64,000 bases of DNA from Paramecium sonneborni (GCA_905182985.1 CAJJDN010000078.1:2932-66931), one strand, 5' to 3'; counted from the stretch's first letter, positions 52,113 through 63,796 are shown. Notes: generated by a model not told the origin, from the sequence alone. Numbers and translations: made by a program.

Positions 52113-52496
52113 TCAACTATACCATCTTTCCTTTAAGTTACTCTATAAATTTGAAATAAACTGTTAGAGATCATTATATGAAAGAGTATTTTCGGCCGCT
52201 GTAAATGATTAACTTAAACTCATTAAGAAGTGAGAAATGGATTTTATCTTATAAAAAGTTTAAGATTTTTTTGCCTACTCGCATTAAAAGGGGACATCCT
52301 TAATGAATTCTTCAGTGCAGTTACAGATTACATCACCATTTTGAGTGAGGAACTGAGGTGAGCCACATTTCATATGGTACCAAATTCTAAATACTTTCGA
52401 TGAACAGACACAATTACTAGGGCAAGTCATTTTTAAAGGAATCATTAATCCCTTTTTAAGTGGTTTTTATGGTACTGATATCCATGAAACTGACAT
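52113..52496 (-). CDS. Small Cys/His-rich protein, unrecognised
   Basis: A continuous frame of 127 codons from ATG 52496 to TGA 52113 in the ciliate code, clearly less AT-rich than its surroundings (a GCGGCC site lies inside). The first 72 residues hold Cys25, 29, 31, 44, 58, 60 and 72 and His41, in the order CPSNCVC, WYHMKCG, GDVICNC, PFQCE. This is the layout of a two-site zinc-binding module (W..H..C ... I-C-x-C ... F-x-C). The C-terminal 50 residues are helical and Ser/Gln-rich. There is no signal peptide and no intron. I do not recognise the family. It sits in a region of dead genes, so its intactness suggests selection or recent arrival. Confidence 0.65.
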
Positions 52497-52553
52497 TTTT
52501 TTGTTTAATAATATAATAATAATGGTTATGCAACAGATGATCAGCTTAAAATG

Positions 52554-52693
52554 CATAATTTCTATTAGATATATATTTTATTTTATTCTATTGTATATCA
52601 ATATATTGAATGTTTCATAATTTCTATTAGGTATATTTATTTTATTTTATTTTATTCTATTGTATATCAATATATTGAATGTTTCATAATTTC
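52554..52693. repeat. Tandem repeat of about 65 bp, two copies plus a stub
   Basis: Two adjacent copies start with CATAATTTCTATTAG at 52554 and 52616 and share the TTCTATTGTATATCAATATA block. The second copy is longer because of extra TTTTA units. A third copy begins at 52685 and breaks off. It lies just upstream of the start of the minus-strand Cys-rich gene. Confidence 0.85.
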
Positions 52694-53923
52694 AATCATT
52701 CTTCAATAATTAATACAATTTGCATATTCTTTTTATAAAATATTCTGAGTCTTTACTATTCTATTCAATCGACATTTCTGATTAAATGAGAAATAGTTTT
52801 AATATTAGTTAAAATATTTGATTAATTTTAATTTATACTATAATCATAACTTTGATAATATATATATTTGAATAATTCTCTACGTTTATCATTCATATAT
52901 AAACATTATTATAGATTGACATCAATTATGATTCTATTTTGAATTTTATTTCTTCTTTCTTAATCAAAAAGATAATAAAGATTATAAATTTTTTCTTATT
53001 TCAGTATTTTATGAATAATAGTATAATAATCAAAAATTTACATAAACTTCTCTTAATCTTTATTTTTTTATAATTTAAAATAAGATGTTTATATTAATTA
53101 TTATTATATTTATATAAGTTTTGATTATACTTATATTTTTAATTATTAATATAATTCAATTATTATTATATTCTTAGATGTTGGAAATACAATTGATTGT
53201 AATATCAAAAAGAGACTGCTAAAGTAAGAATGTTAATTATTTAATTATCTACACATCTTTTTAATTCTAAGAATTAAATGATATATAATTTTAGATTCTC
53301 TAATAATATTTTTCAAATCTATCGAATCAATTAATATTTATAAACATGTATGAATAACTTCTTAAAAATTGATTTGATGTAATGGAGCTTTTAAATGATA
53401 TATCAGATCTCTTATGGATACAAGATTGTTATTGAAAGGAATGTATAAATAAGGCTTTCACTTCAATCTTTTTTTTTGATTCTCTTGGAACACACTATAA
53501 ATTAGATTATATTTTGCATAAAGATTCTAATTATGCATGCAGATTTACTAAAATTAAACAATCAAACTTGATTTTATAATCATAATTATATATCAACTTA
53601 AACCTACAAAATACCTGTTATTTATTTATTTAAGGAAAAGTTAAACTACAAATTAAAACTTAATACAATTATCAAAGAGAAATAAATCCAAATTTATTTA
53701 CATATAATTATTTTTGTCTTTTTCTTCACACTCTTAGTAGATTTAATTAGTTTGAAATGATCAACAAAGATATAAAAGCACAAAACTGAAAACCACTTAT
53801 TGTAAATTATAAACATCTGCATATTAAGAAATTCTGAATTCTCTAAATTAATACCAATATTTAGATATTTAGTATATTTTTTTTATAAATTTTAAAATTA
53901 TCATTATTTATAGATAATTAATT
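52694..53923. other. Intergenic region
   Basis: AT-rich, with no coding-like frame. It contains the promoter region of the TPR gene that starts at 53924. Confidence 0.5.
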
Positions 53924-56860
53924 ATGATAAATAATTCATTCTTATCAAATAAATTATGTAAAACTCATAAACTTTAAGCTGTCGCAATTAACATGTTAGC
54001 AAAAGAAAAAGAGGATATCTATATTTGTGTTAAATGCTTAATTGAAAAATATAATACATAGAATATAGAAATTATTGAGGATTCTGTGCAAATAATAGGA
54101 GAAATAAAATTATAATAACAATTTAAATTAAAAGAAGAAATTTAGAAAGGTTAAGATTAAATAAAAACTTTTTATAATTCCATACTAGATTGTAAAAGTC
54201 AAATTGAAAATTTTTTTCAACAGATAATAATAATTTTTAAAGATAATATGAAAAATTTTGAAGAGATGATATCAAATCTTTCTAATCCAAAAATTGATTT
54301 GAATTTAGAAGAAGGTATTCTTAAACTTACAAATCATAATTAATGTGAATTTTGCACAAAACAATAAAATTATTATCTTAATATTTAAGAGTTAATTTAA
54401 TAAACTTCACTAAAATTATAATCCATTCTCTAAGCTCAAAAAACAAAAGCCATATTAAATGAATTAAATAATTATAGTGAAAATTTATATTAAAAAATGA
54501 AATCATTTAATCCATAAGACTGTTTGGAAAGAATGCAATAAATAAAAACAAATATGAAACTTTAAAATAACTTTTAAGCTTAGCCTAAATAAATTAATTT
54601 ACTTGGGAAATAAAATTTGTTGGAGAAGGGTAAATTTATTTATATTAGAATAGGAAAATAATTATTTTATTAAGAAAGATATTATGAAGCAATGTAGTAT
54701 TTTGAAGATACTTTGAATGAAAATAGTAAGAATATAGAGGCTATTGATTGGAAAGGTATTTATAAATATAATCAAAGGAAGAACACTAGAGAAATTACAT
54801 TATTATAATAAAGCTAAAAAATGTTATAATATAGTTTTGTAAAATTATCCTGAAGATTATGATACTTACTTCCGTAAAGGTTCATACAATTATTAAATAC
54901 TAGGAAAGGTCTTACTTAAATTATTATTTTATGAAAAAGCAATAGTTAATTTTAATAAAGCGATTAAATTAAATCCACTAAAAAGTGATCTTGTATATTA
55001 TTATAAAGGTATTTTTTTGATCTTTGTTAAATTTATTTTAGGTATTGCTCTAACTAATATAGAAGAATTCAAATATGCATATAAAAGTTTTTGCAAATCA
55101 ATATAGATAAATTAGAAAAACAGTTAAGCTTATTATGAAAATGGTCTTATATTAATTATTTATTTATTAGGTAGACTATTAATTTTTATGAAAAAATATA
55201 ACCAGGCTATTTTAAACTTAGATTTAGCAATTAAATATAATATAAAATATAAAGAAGCTTATTTAGAAAAAGGTTTGATAAAATTTTGTTATTTATTAGG
55301 CCTAGCTCTATCAAAATTAGGAGAATAAAATTAAGCAATTTAATGTTTTAATTAAGCTATTAAAATTGATTATAATTATGATTAAGCTTATTTAGAAAAG
55401 GGTTAATAGTTTTAAATATTCTTTAGGTAGATCATTAATTGAAATCTAAAAATTTGATGAGGCAATATCAAGTTTAAATGAAGCTATTTATATTAATAGT
55501 GATAATTGTGAAGCATATTTAGAAAAAGGTACTTTTAATGTAATTATAATTAGGGAGAGCAATATTAAAATTAGATTAATATTATGAATCAATAAAATGT
55601 TTTGATGAAGCTCTTGATATTAATCCCAATTTTCAGAAAGCTTACTTAAAAAAGGGTTTTTAAATAAATTAATTATTTAGGTCAAGCCTTAAATAAAATG
55701 CATAATTACTAGGAATCTATCAACTATTTTTTATAGGCTATTGATATAGATTCTAATGATAATATAGCATATTATGGTTATGGTATGTCAGTATGATAAT
55801 TTATAATAGCTCAAGCTTTAGTTGGATTACAGTATTATAAAGAAGCAGAAAAAGCTTTTGAAGAAGCTTAAAATATAGCTAATAAAAATAATCCTTTATA
55901 TGAGACTTAATCAAACGTATAAGAAATAGATGATGATGAATTGGATGATACTGAACTAGAAGATGATGAATTATATGAAGATGAATTAGATTTTCTAAAT
56001 TTTTTAGATCAACAGGTGTTTTTGGGAGATAAAATTACATTGGTAGAAAACTTCTTAATCCCTAATTTAGGTTGAAAAAATTGATAAAACTATAGATAGT
56101 TTATAAATCGAATTATAAAATACCACTGAAATATAATAAATTAATTATTATTTACAAACAGGTATTTTATTTAGCCTCTTCATTAGGGTGTGAATTAAAT
56201 AATAAATCTCATTACAAAAATGCAATTGAATAATTCAATTAGGCTTTGTTACTCAATCCCTTATAACCAGTTATTAATTATAATAAGGGTATGATTATAA
56301 TATCATAATAGGTTGTTCTTTATTAAATCTGAAATAATATGAATTGGCTATTGATTATTTTAATATTGCTATTAACTAAAATTCTCAAGATGCAGATTAT
56401 TATTATAATAAAGGTAATAAACCTTATAATTTAAGGGATTGCCCTAAATTAACTCAATCGTTTTCAAGAAGCAATAGAGTGTTTTTAAAAAGTTCTTGAA
56501 CTAGAAAAGAACGATGTAGATTCATTAATTAATATTGGTTAGTATTTAAGTATATCTAGGTTTTGCACTAAACTCTTAAAAACTCTACAAAGAAGCTATT
56601 TAATATTATGATAAAGCGATAGAACTAAATTCTGAAAGTGATGTAGCCTATAATAATAAAGGTTAAATCTCTAAAATATTTAGGTAACACATTATATTTG
56701 TTGGATTAAATCTAAGAAGCAATATATTAGTTTGATTAAGCTATTAGAATAGTTTAAAAACCCGTGTATATTATGAATAAATGTAATAAATTATTTTATT
56801 AGTTTAGTTGAATCATTAAAATAATTAAATAAAATTAATTAAACCTAGAAATTGCTATGA
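53924..56860 (+). CDS. TPR-repeat protein with N-terminal Cys/His motif, 17 exons
   Basis: ATG 53924 to TGA 56858-56860 with 16 introns of 22-33 nt: 54756-54777, 54880-54903, 55009-55041, 55144-55170, 55273-55299, 55402-55426, 55529-55553, 55656-55680, 55783-55809, 56071-56095, 56162-56186, 56289-56311, 56414-56435, 56538-56559, 56662-56683, 56783-56807. Residues 12-38 form Cys-x2-His ... Cys-x2-Cys, followed by a coiled coil to about residue 230. Two runs of TPR units follow, separated by an Asp/Glu-rich linker (EIDDDELDDTELEDDELYED). Most introns cut the Gly codon that closes a unit (Y..KG), so each exon is one repeat. TPR arrays bind peptides; here a scaffold role is inferred. The last intron could instead end at 56802, giving a different C-terminus. 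The 56071 intron is inferred because it avoids a TGA and restores TPR frame. Confidence 0.85.
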
Positions 56861-57088
56861 GGCACAAACTAAAATGTAATAATTATTAAAAAAGAATTAG
56901 GCTCAATATTAATGAATATTTCCATTATTATACATAATTATTAGTAAATATATTTATTAATTTATTATAAACATATTTTAATAGAATGAAGGTTATATAT
57001 ATCAAATAAAATTAAAAAACAATTAAGATGTCTTTTTTTATAATTATTATCTTAAACAAAAAAATGGTATTAATATATAAAAATAGAA
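56861..57088. other. Intergenic sequence before gap
   Basis: A short AT-rich 3' flank of the TPR gene. Nothing was recognised. Confidence 0.6.
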
Positions 57089-58038
57089 NNNNNNNNNNNN
57101 NNNNNNNNNNNNNNNNNNNNNNNNNNNNNNNNNNNNNNNNNNNNNNNNNNNNNNNNNNNNNNNNNNNNNNNNNNNNNNNNNNNNNNNNNNNNNNNNNNNN
57201 NNNNNNNNNNNNNNNNNNNNNNNNNNNNNNNNNNNNNNNNNNNNNNNNNNNNNNNNNNNNNNNNNNNNNNNNNNNNNNNNNNNNNNNNNNNNNNNNNNNN
57301 NNNNNNNNNNNNNNNNNNNNNNNNNNNNNNNNNNNNNNNNNNNNNNNNNNNNNNNNNNNNNNNNNNNNNNNNNNNNNNNNNNNNNNNNNNNNNNNNNNNN
57401 NNNNNNNNNNNNNNNNNNNNNNNNNNNNNNNNNNNNNNNNNNNNNNNNNNNNNNNNNNNNNNNNNNNNNNNNNNNNNNNNNNNNNNNNNNNNNNNNNNNN
57501 NNNNNNNNNNNNNNNNNNNNNNNNNNNNNNNNNNNNNNNNNNNNNNNNNNNNNNNNNNNNNNNNNNNNNNNNNNNNNNNNNNNNNNNNNNNNNNNNNNNN
57601 NNNNNNNNNNNNNNNNNNNNNNNNNNNNNNNNNNNNNNNNNNNNNNNNNNNNNNNNNNNNNNNNNNNNNNNNNNNNNNNNNNNNNNNNNNNNNNNNNNNN
57701 NNNNNNNNNNNNNNNNNNNNNNNNNNNNNNNNNNNNNNNNNNNNNNNNNNNNNNNNNNNNNNNNNNNNNNNNNNNNNNNNNNNNNNNNNNNNNNNNNNNN
57801 NNNNNNNNNNNNNNNNNNNNNNNNNNNNNNNNNNNNNNNNNNNNNNNNNNNNNNNNNNNNNNNNNNNNNNNNNNNNNNNNNNNNNNNNNNNNNNNNNNNN
57901 NNNNNNNNNNNNNNNNNNNNNNNNNNNNNNNNNNNNNNNNNNNNNNNNNNNNNNNNNNNNNNNNNNNNNNNNNNNNNNNNNNNNNNNNNNNNNNNNNNNN
58001 NNNNNNNNNNNNNNNNNNNNNNNNNNNNNNNNNNNNNN
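57089..58038. other. Assembly gap (950 N)
   Basis: A run of undetermined bases. Any frame spanning it is meaningless. Confidence 0.99.
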
Positions 58039-58742
58039 TAAATATAGTGTATATAATTAATTTAAAACTGTCAAAATTGTGTATAAAATGTAGCAAATAA
58101 TTTATAGTTTCTAGATTATTACATTTTTAATAATTTTTATTATTAAGTTAGAATAAAAATATACAAAATTCAATTTAAAAGAAATTGACGATAAAAATAA
58201 AATATATTTTTCAATAAATGATATAAAATCAAAAAAAAATTAAATGAAGATTCTTCTGGAATAAAAATTATTAATCAAGTTGAATAATCAAATTATATTT
58301 TCATAATTTGTAAATATATTACCATTTTTTTATATTATTGAACAATTTGATATTTTTATTTTTAATCTTATAGTATGAATTTTAATTGTATGTTGAATGA
58401 AATTTAATAAATATTCCTGAACCCAAAGCTCACAAATAGTATGAATCAAGAGATATTCAATATCTATCTTTATAAATATTGACTATCATAGCATATTTCA
58501 AGAGTAGAAATGATGAAAGTCATATGAGACCAAAAAGCATGTTTTTATTTAATATTATACACATACAAAGAACTTTTATTATTGTGATAATTTATTCTAT
58601 TTATCCTAGACTAAAATATTATAAATTATATCTACTTGATGAGGATAAATTGAAAAATATTGATATTAAATAAAGATTATTTTGGGATTTGAATAGAATC
58701 GTAACCATAATATTATTTTATGAAATTAAATAAATAAATTGT
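58039..58742. other. Intergenic region with a short coding-like plus-strand piece
   Basis: At about 58462-58735 a plus-strand frame without TGA contains RLKYYKLYLLDEDKLKNID and a hydrophobic stretch. It could be the end of a membrane-protein gene lost in the gap at 57089-58038, but it has no start, stop context or recognised domain. Confidence 0.3.
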
Positions 58743-59796
58743 TCATTCTTAATTTGTTTTTAATGCTATTTCTATCATTTAATTCCAATCGAATTAAGTG
58801 ACTATTGCTACTTCAGATGTGTCCTCCTTTCGCATTTTGTCAATCCAATTCACTATCATAGCACCTTTTGCAAATCCATCTTCAACAATATGTACCCCTC
58901 TCATTAATGTTTAAGTTATTGTATCTGGTATCATTGCCATAACAATTGCCAATTCTAATAATAATATACAATATATTACCATCACATAAATAATAACAAG
59001 TTTCAAATAATACATTCTTATAGATATCATGAATCAACTTAGTTATTTTGTTGTATTGAACATTAAATATACTACCTCCAACATCCTTATCTAAAGAATA
59101 TGACAATACAGTATCAAATGGTAATATTATTTTATTCTTAAACTCTGCTCTTAATACCATTTTGGTTGCTAATATATCTGTAGCTATATTAAATTCAGCT
59201 ATTCCATTTACCTGATTTCCAATTCCCATATATGTTCCACACATACAAAACAAACATCCTAATTAATTCACAATCTAAGGATGCTGAATCAAAGTAATAT
59301 AGATATTTGTCAATGGTCCTATACAAATTATACATAACTAATCTTCATATTTTTAAATGCTTTCTTTTATAAAATCTACTGCATGTTTATTTTCATATAA
59401 TTATTCATTTTCATTTATATTTAGTTCTTGTAAATATTATTTTTAAACTCCTCCAAAGCCATCCTCTTTGAAAAAGAAGTCTCTGTGAAAAGTTCTCATA
59501 CTATCATATTCACATCCTTTATATATTTTTGGAGGTTATTCAAAATGACAATAGCGTGATGTTATATACACATTTTTAACTACATTATACAAACTAGCGT
59601 TCCCAGAAACACAAGTTATTCCTAATAATTCTGCATCTTTTCTTATGTATTTTAATATATATGATGCCATCATGATAGCATGAGCATCATCACCTCCAGC
59701 ATCAGTATCAATAATAAATTTTGTATATTTATTGAACTACTTTACATCATTTCCTAATAGCATACCAGGGATTTTAAAATTAGTTGTACAACTCAT
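58743..59796 (-). CDS. Inosine-uridine preferring nucleoside hydrolase
   Basis: Exons 59796-58980 and 58954-58743 (minus) are joined by removing a 25-nt intron at 58955-58979, giving 342 residues, normal for the family. The N-terminal metal-binding motif is textbook: FIIDTDAGGDDAHAI, matching DTDxGxDDA, whose Asp residues bind Ca2+. Further family landmarks are GITCVSGN, IGPLTNI, the MCGTYMG loop, and EFNIATDILA, which corresponds to the EFN-DP-A region. The enzyme cleaves the N-glycosidic bond of ribonucleosides to base plus ribose in purine/pyrimidine salvage. No signal peptide is seen, so it is probably cytosolic. It lies 49 bp downstream of the kinase gene on the same strand. Substrate preference cannot be told from the sequence. 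Confidence 0.93.
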
Positions 59797-59845
59797 AAGA
59801 TAAATAATAAATATTTTGATTAATAATAAAGAATTTTAATTAAAA

Positions 59846-61337
59846 TCACTATTGTCTAAAATTGAAACTTGATGTTTTATGTTTTCCAGGAGATATTATA
59901 GGCAATAAATTAGGAGAAGAAATCTTCTTTGTACTATTAACCTTTGCAATAAGAAAATTATCACTTAATCTCTAAGCAAGATTTAAATGAGCTAATTCAT
60001 ATTAGATTATATACTTAAAAGCTTTTTTGATGTCTAAAGTTTATTTTTTAGCTATGTTAGATCTTGATGGGATGTAGTCTTCATTAATTTAATTGAAGGT
60101 TTTCTATCAATTCTCGTAGTATGTCTATGTAAACGATATTATCTATCATTTCCGCTAGGAATCATTTATTCTGTATGAATTCTACTTGATAATGGTTATT
60201 ATATTTCATCTTCATCATCTAATTCATTTATTTCATCAGATGCCTATGTTTTCATATAATAAATATTATCAGAACATTAGTCTTTAATATTTTTGAGAAT
60301 CCATAAAGCTTTGACTATCTAAAAATTAATAATTAATTTAACATTATTAAATTTTTCAGTAAATGAATATCTTAATTTAATTTCTCTATTAGTGATAGGA
60401 TGTGATTTTCTTTGTTCCCCCAGTATCCAAGGATGTTCTAAACATTATTCAGCAGTCATTCTGTTGATAGATTGGAATGTCACAGTATTTTATACAAAAT
60501 CTTTAGCCATTCTATATAATTTAATGGTTTAAATTACTCTGACATTTTGGAAGGATATTAAATCTAGAATTCAGATGAAATAGCTTTATAATAGTCCTTC
60601 TTAGTATATCCATTTTGCCATAAAGGATGTAAAGAATTATTGATCAATTAATAAAATATTATTCCTAAAGAGAAGATATCAACTAACTAATTTAGATTTT
60701 GATAAATACTTGTGATTACTCTTATTAATTAATGACTTCTGGTGCAATATAATAAGGAGTACCAACTTATTAGCCAATAAAAGCCCTTGAAAACATTTAA
60801 TAACCTAATCCTAAATCAATTAATTTAACATAATAGTTGTCACAGATGAAAATATTTTCTACTTAATTGTATATTTTATACCTGGCTTAAGATCTCTATG
60901 AATGATACCTTTTCTATGAAGAAAAACAAGAGCATTCAATATTTATAACATTATGTTTCTTATTAAAGTTTCATTGAGTACAGAACTTTTCATTAGCACA
61001 TCTAATGTAATTCCTACTAGTTTTTCCATAATTAAATAGACTCGATTATTAGCTATTAAGACCTAATAAAAAATAAATAGAAAGTCTACTTTATATAATT
61101 TAACAATATTTGGATGAGAGCATTCTTGTAATAAAGATGACTCATTCTCTTATTCGAAGTATTAGGTTATCTAGTAGTTAAATTAAAGTATACTTTTATA
61201 GCTACTACTTTATTTAATGATGAACTATAAGCAGCAACAACTATTCCAAAACTGCCTTTACCTAATATATCAATGTAGGTAAAAAAATCACCAAGAAATA
61301 CTTCATTTAAATTATCTATTAACTCTTGAGGATTCAT
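59846..61337 (-). CDS. Serine/threonine protein kinase
   Basis: Eight exons on the minus strand, with introns at 61171-61193, 61063-61089, 60859-60881, 60687-60709, 60512-60537, 60319-60342 and 59992-60014 (23-27 nt), code for 440 residues. The kinase domain fills residues about 18-285. The glycine loop is LGKGSFG, the Lys is in VAIK, the catalytic loop is HRDLKPEN, the magnesium motif is DLG rather than DFG, the activation segment ends GTPYYIAPE, and the domain ends with INRMTAEQCLEHPWI. All catalytic residues are present. A basic, Ser/Thr/Gln-rich tail of about 150 residues follows, without recognised domains. The layout fits ULK/CAMK-like ciliate kinases, but I do not assign a subfamily. 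Its stop lies 49 bp upstream of the hydrolase start and its start 40 bp below the WD40 gene stop. Confidence 0.93.
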
Positions 61338-61377
61338 AATTTTGTATTTTAATATCAAAAAATAATTTATAGTTTAT

Positions 61378-62648
61378 TCATTTATATGTATTCAATTAAC
61401 AAATGTATACTACTCCTTCTCCACCTCCAAATGCAAATTTATTTGATTTATTTCCGTAATCGACACAATATATACCTTATAAATTAATATTTGATATTAA
61501 CCTTCTTATAAATCACGTATCCATCCACTAACTTCATAATTTTGATTTATATCAAATAATTTCACTTCTTAATTACCACTACTACCTGCCAATATAGTAT
61601 CACTATTTATTTTACTATATTAACAAGAGTAAATATAAGAATTATCTGAATCAGTACTATCCCATTTGATATTTGTAATCAAACTTCTTTTACCAAAATC
61701 CCAAAGTTGTAATTAATTATTTGTTCTATAAGAACCAGTAAGAATTTAACCATTCCTTAATTTAATTATTCATCATATTTTACCTAAAATCTATACTATC
61801 TCCAGATACATTAGGTCCTTAAATAGATCCAACACTTCTTTTATCTCTAAGATCCCAAATTACTAGATTACCATCCCAACCACAAGAAAGAAGAGTGCTT
61901 GGGAATTCCTCTAAGAATTTTAAAGAGAACACCCTATTCAAATGTCCAATTTAATTACTTAAAATATTTATAATATCTTACTAATCAGCTGAATCAAATA
62001 TATGAATAATTTCTTTTTTTTCCTCATCATAAATTCGGATCTAATAAATATTTTTTATTTAATACTTTACAATCTTTTCCAGAAGTAGCAAATACTTCAC
62101 CATCTATTCTTAAATCCATACATAATATTTAATTATTCTTTTCTATCATTCTATGCAATTATTTTCCTGTCTAAGCTTACCAAAACATTATTGATCCATC
62201 AGAATTCACATTTATCACTACATTTTTAACTTTATTTCCACTATCCTTTCTCCATCTAATACTTGTTGTTGGAGTTGATCCTTCAGATGATCCTTATAAA
62301 TTAAATGCTAATTTCCCTAACAAATATTAACATTATAACTCACCTGTGGCTATATTAAAAATTTTCACTGTCCCATCAGAACAACCTAAATTTATCATTT
62401 TTCATACCTGCTGCTATTAGTTAATCTTCATAATCAAATCGAATACAAAATATTTCAAACTCTGGATTACCAAAAAATGTTTTTAGTGAAATATTTCTTA
62501 TCTAATTTTGTACATCACCAAACCTTAAAATTAACCTAAATCATTACTTTAGTTATCCATAACAATAATGATCATTCTTCTTTCCACTTTTCTTTTTATT
62601 TAAATCCATAAAAGAATGAGATTCTTACTATTTGTATTTAATATCCAT
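61378..62648 (-). CDS. WD40-repeat protein
   Basis: Seven exons on the minus strand, with introns at 62524-62547, 62386-62407, 62317-62343, 62041-62065, 61756-61783 and 61476-61501 (22-28 nt), give 372 residues. After a basic N-terminus (NKKKSGKKND) the blades are clear: FDYEDQLIAAGCSDGTVKIF, INVNSDGSIMFWQ, DGEVFATSGKDCKIRIYD, STLLSCGWDGNLVIWDL, GQILTGSYRTNNQLQLWDFG and AGSSGNQEVKLFD, ending YGNKSNKFAFGGGEGVVYIC. This fits a single seven-bladed propeller. It differs from the WD40 cluster at 32-47 kb in having many introns and no shared C-terminal motif, so it belongs to another WD40 family. Partner unknown. Confidence 0.9.
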
Positions 62649-62849
62649 TATAGATGATATATGTAATTAAATACAAATTTAAAATTTGCTGAACATTTAT
62701 ATACATGATATTATTCTTTCTGGATTAATTAGATACATTCCAAAATACCAAATATATTTTTGTATCAAAAGAATTAAAAGAATTGAGAGAAAAAAATTAA
62801 ACATTTTTTAGAGAATAACATAAATAAAATAAAATTTTAATTGGAGAAT
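62649..62849. other. Short intergenic spacer
   Basis: About 200 bp between two minus-strand genes. It holds the Tubby-like gene 3' end and the WD40 gene promoter. Confidence 0.6.
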
Positions 62850-63796
62850 TCAGATTAACAATTTATTATCTAACTAGCTAATTATAATTGAGAAGGCTTG
62901 CAATGGAGTGAATGGGTAAGTAACATCAATATTTAAGATTTTATCATTAAATTTTCCAAACTAAATTGCAACATTTTTGGTTAATTTACCATCATCTGTT
63001 AATTATTTTAATAAAAAATTATGAACAGATGCGCTGTTTACTCTAGAATTAAATGGAAGTGTAAATTATTAATATTTATCACTCCAAATTGGTTGTTAAG
63101 TTTGGAATTCGAAATATTCTTCATTTCGTTTTTTAGAAAATCTACTCTTGATTTTTAAACCTGTATTTTCATCTATAGGAATAATTTTGTGAGGTTGATC
63201 ATTTATAAAGGAAGGAATGTACGCTTTAAACATATTTCCTTTAAAATTAATATTATATAATTACTTCTAGTTTTTAATAGCTAGTATTCATAATTTATAT
63301 ATGCTAATTCTGTTCTTAAGGCTTTTTTATCATTTGAATTCTTGTAAGAAAGTCCATTTGAATACAAAATAAATTCTGTACCTGTAAAATTAGACCTAAA
63401 TTAAAATATTTAATATTACTCTAATGTTCCAACAATATCAAGATTATTTTCTGATTTACTCAACTAAAATTAATTACTGCCTGAACATAATGATTTTCTA
63501 GCAGAGAGTAAAAGTTTTTGAGTCTTTGAATGATAGAAATTATATTTAATATGGCGACCAAACCATCCTTTTATAATTTTCACATCACATTCAAGAGTAG
63601 TACCCAAAGGGATTGTAGTGTTTAAAAATTGATTAGTGTTTTTAGGTATAAGTTCACTTTTAGAAAGTGATGGTGGTTGACTTTAAGAGACCAAAGTTGG
63701 TATTCTTTATTCAGATGAATTATCAAACTCATGAACATCAGTTATGATATTTTATTTGGTTATATCATCATGATTATCTATTATTATATCTGACAT
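62850..63796 (-). CDS. Tubby-like protein (TULP family)
   Basis: Three exons (63796-63420, 63395-63265, 63238-62850; introns 24 and 26 nt) on the minus strand code for 298 residues. The N-terminal about 65 residues are acidic and Ser/Gln-rich. The rest matches the Tubby C-terminal barrel in order: KYNFYHSKTQKLLLSARKS, then ESNFTGTEFILYSNG, RTELAYINYEYQLLKTRRNM, PIWSDKYQQFTLPFNSRVNS, ASVHNFLL, VAIQFGKFNDKILNIDVTYP and the C-terminal PFTPLQAFSIIIS. This domain binds PI(4,5)P2 and in animals delivers membrane cargo to cilia through IFT-A. A ciliary trafficking role in a ciliate is a reasonable inference. Length is typical for a short TULP. Confidence 0.93.

Noticed and set aside
56066..56074. 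Ending the TPR gene at the TGA overlapping 56072
   Set aside because: A 25-nt intron (56071-56095) removes the TGA, and TPR units with the same intron phase continue downstream with no new start codon. A shorter gene remains possible but is less likely.
57028..58096. Long ORFs on both strands across the N run
   Set aside because: They exist only because N was translated as an unknown residue.
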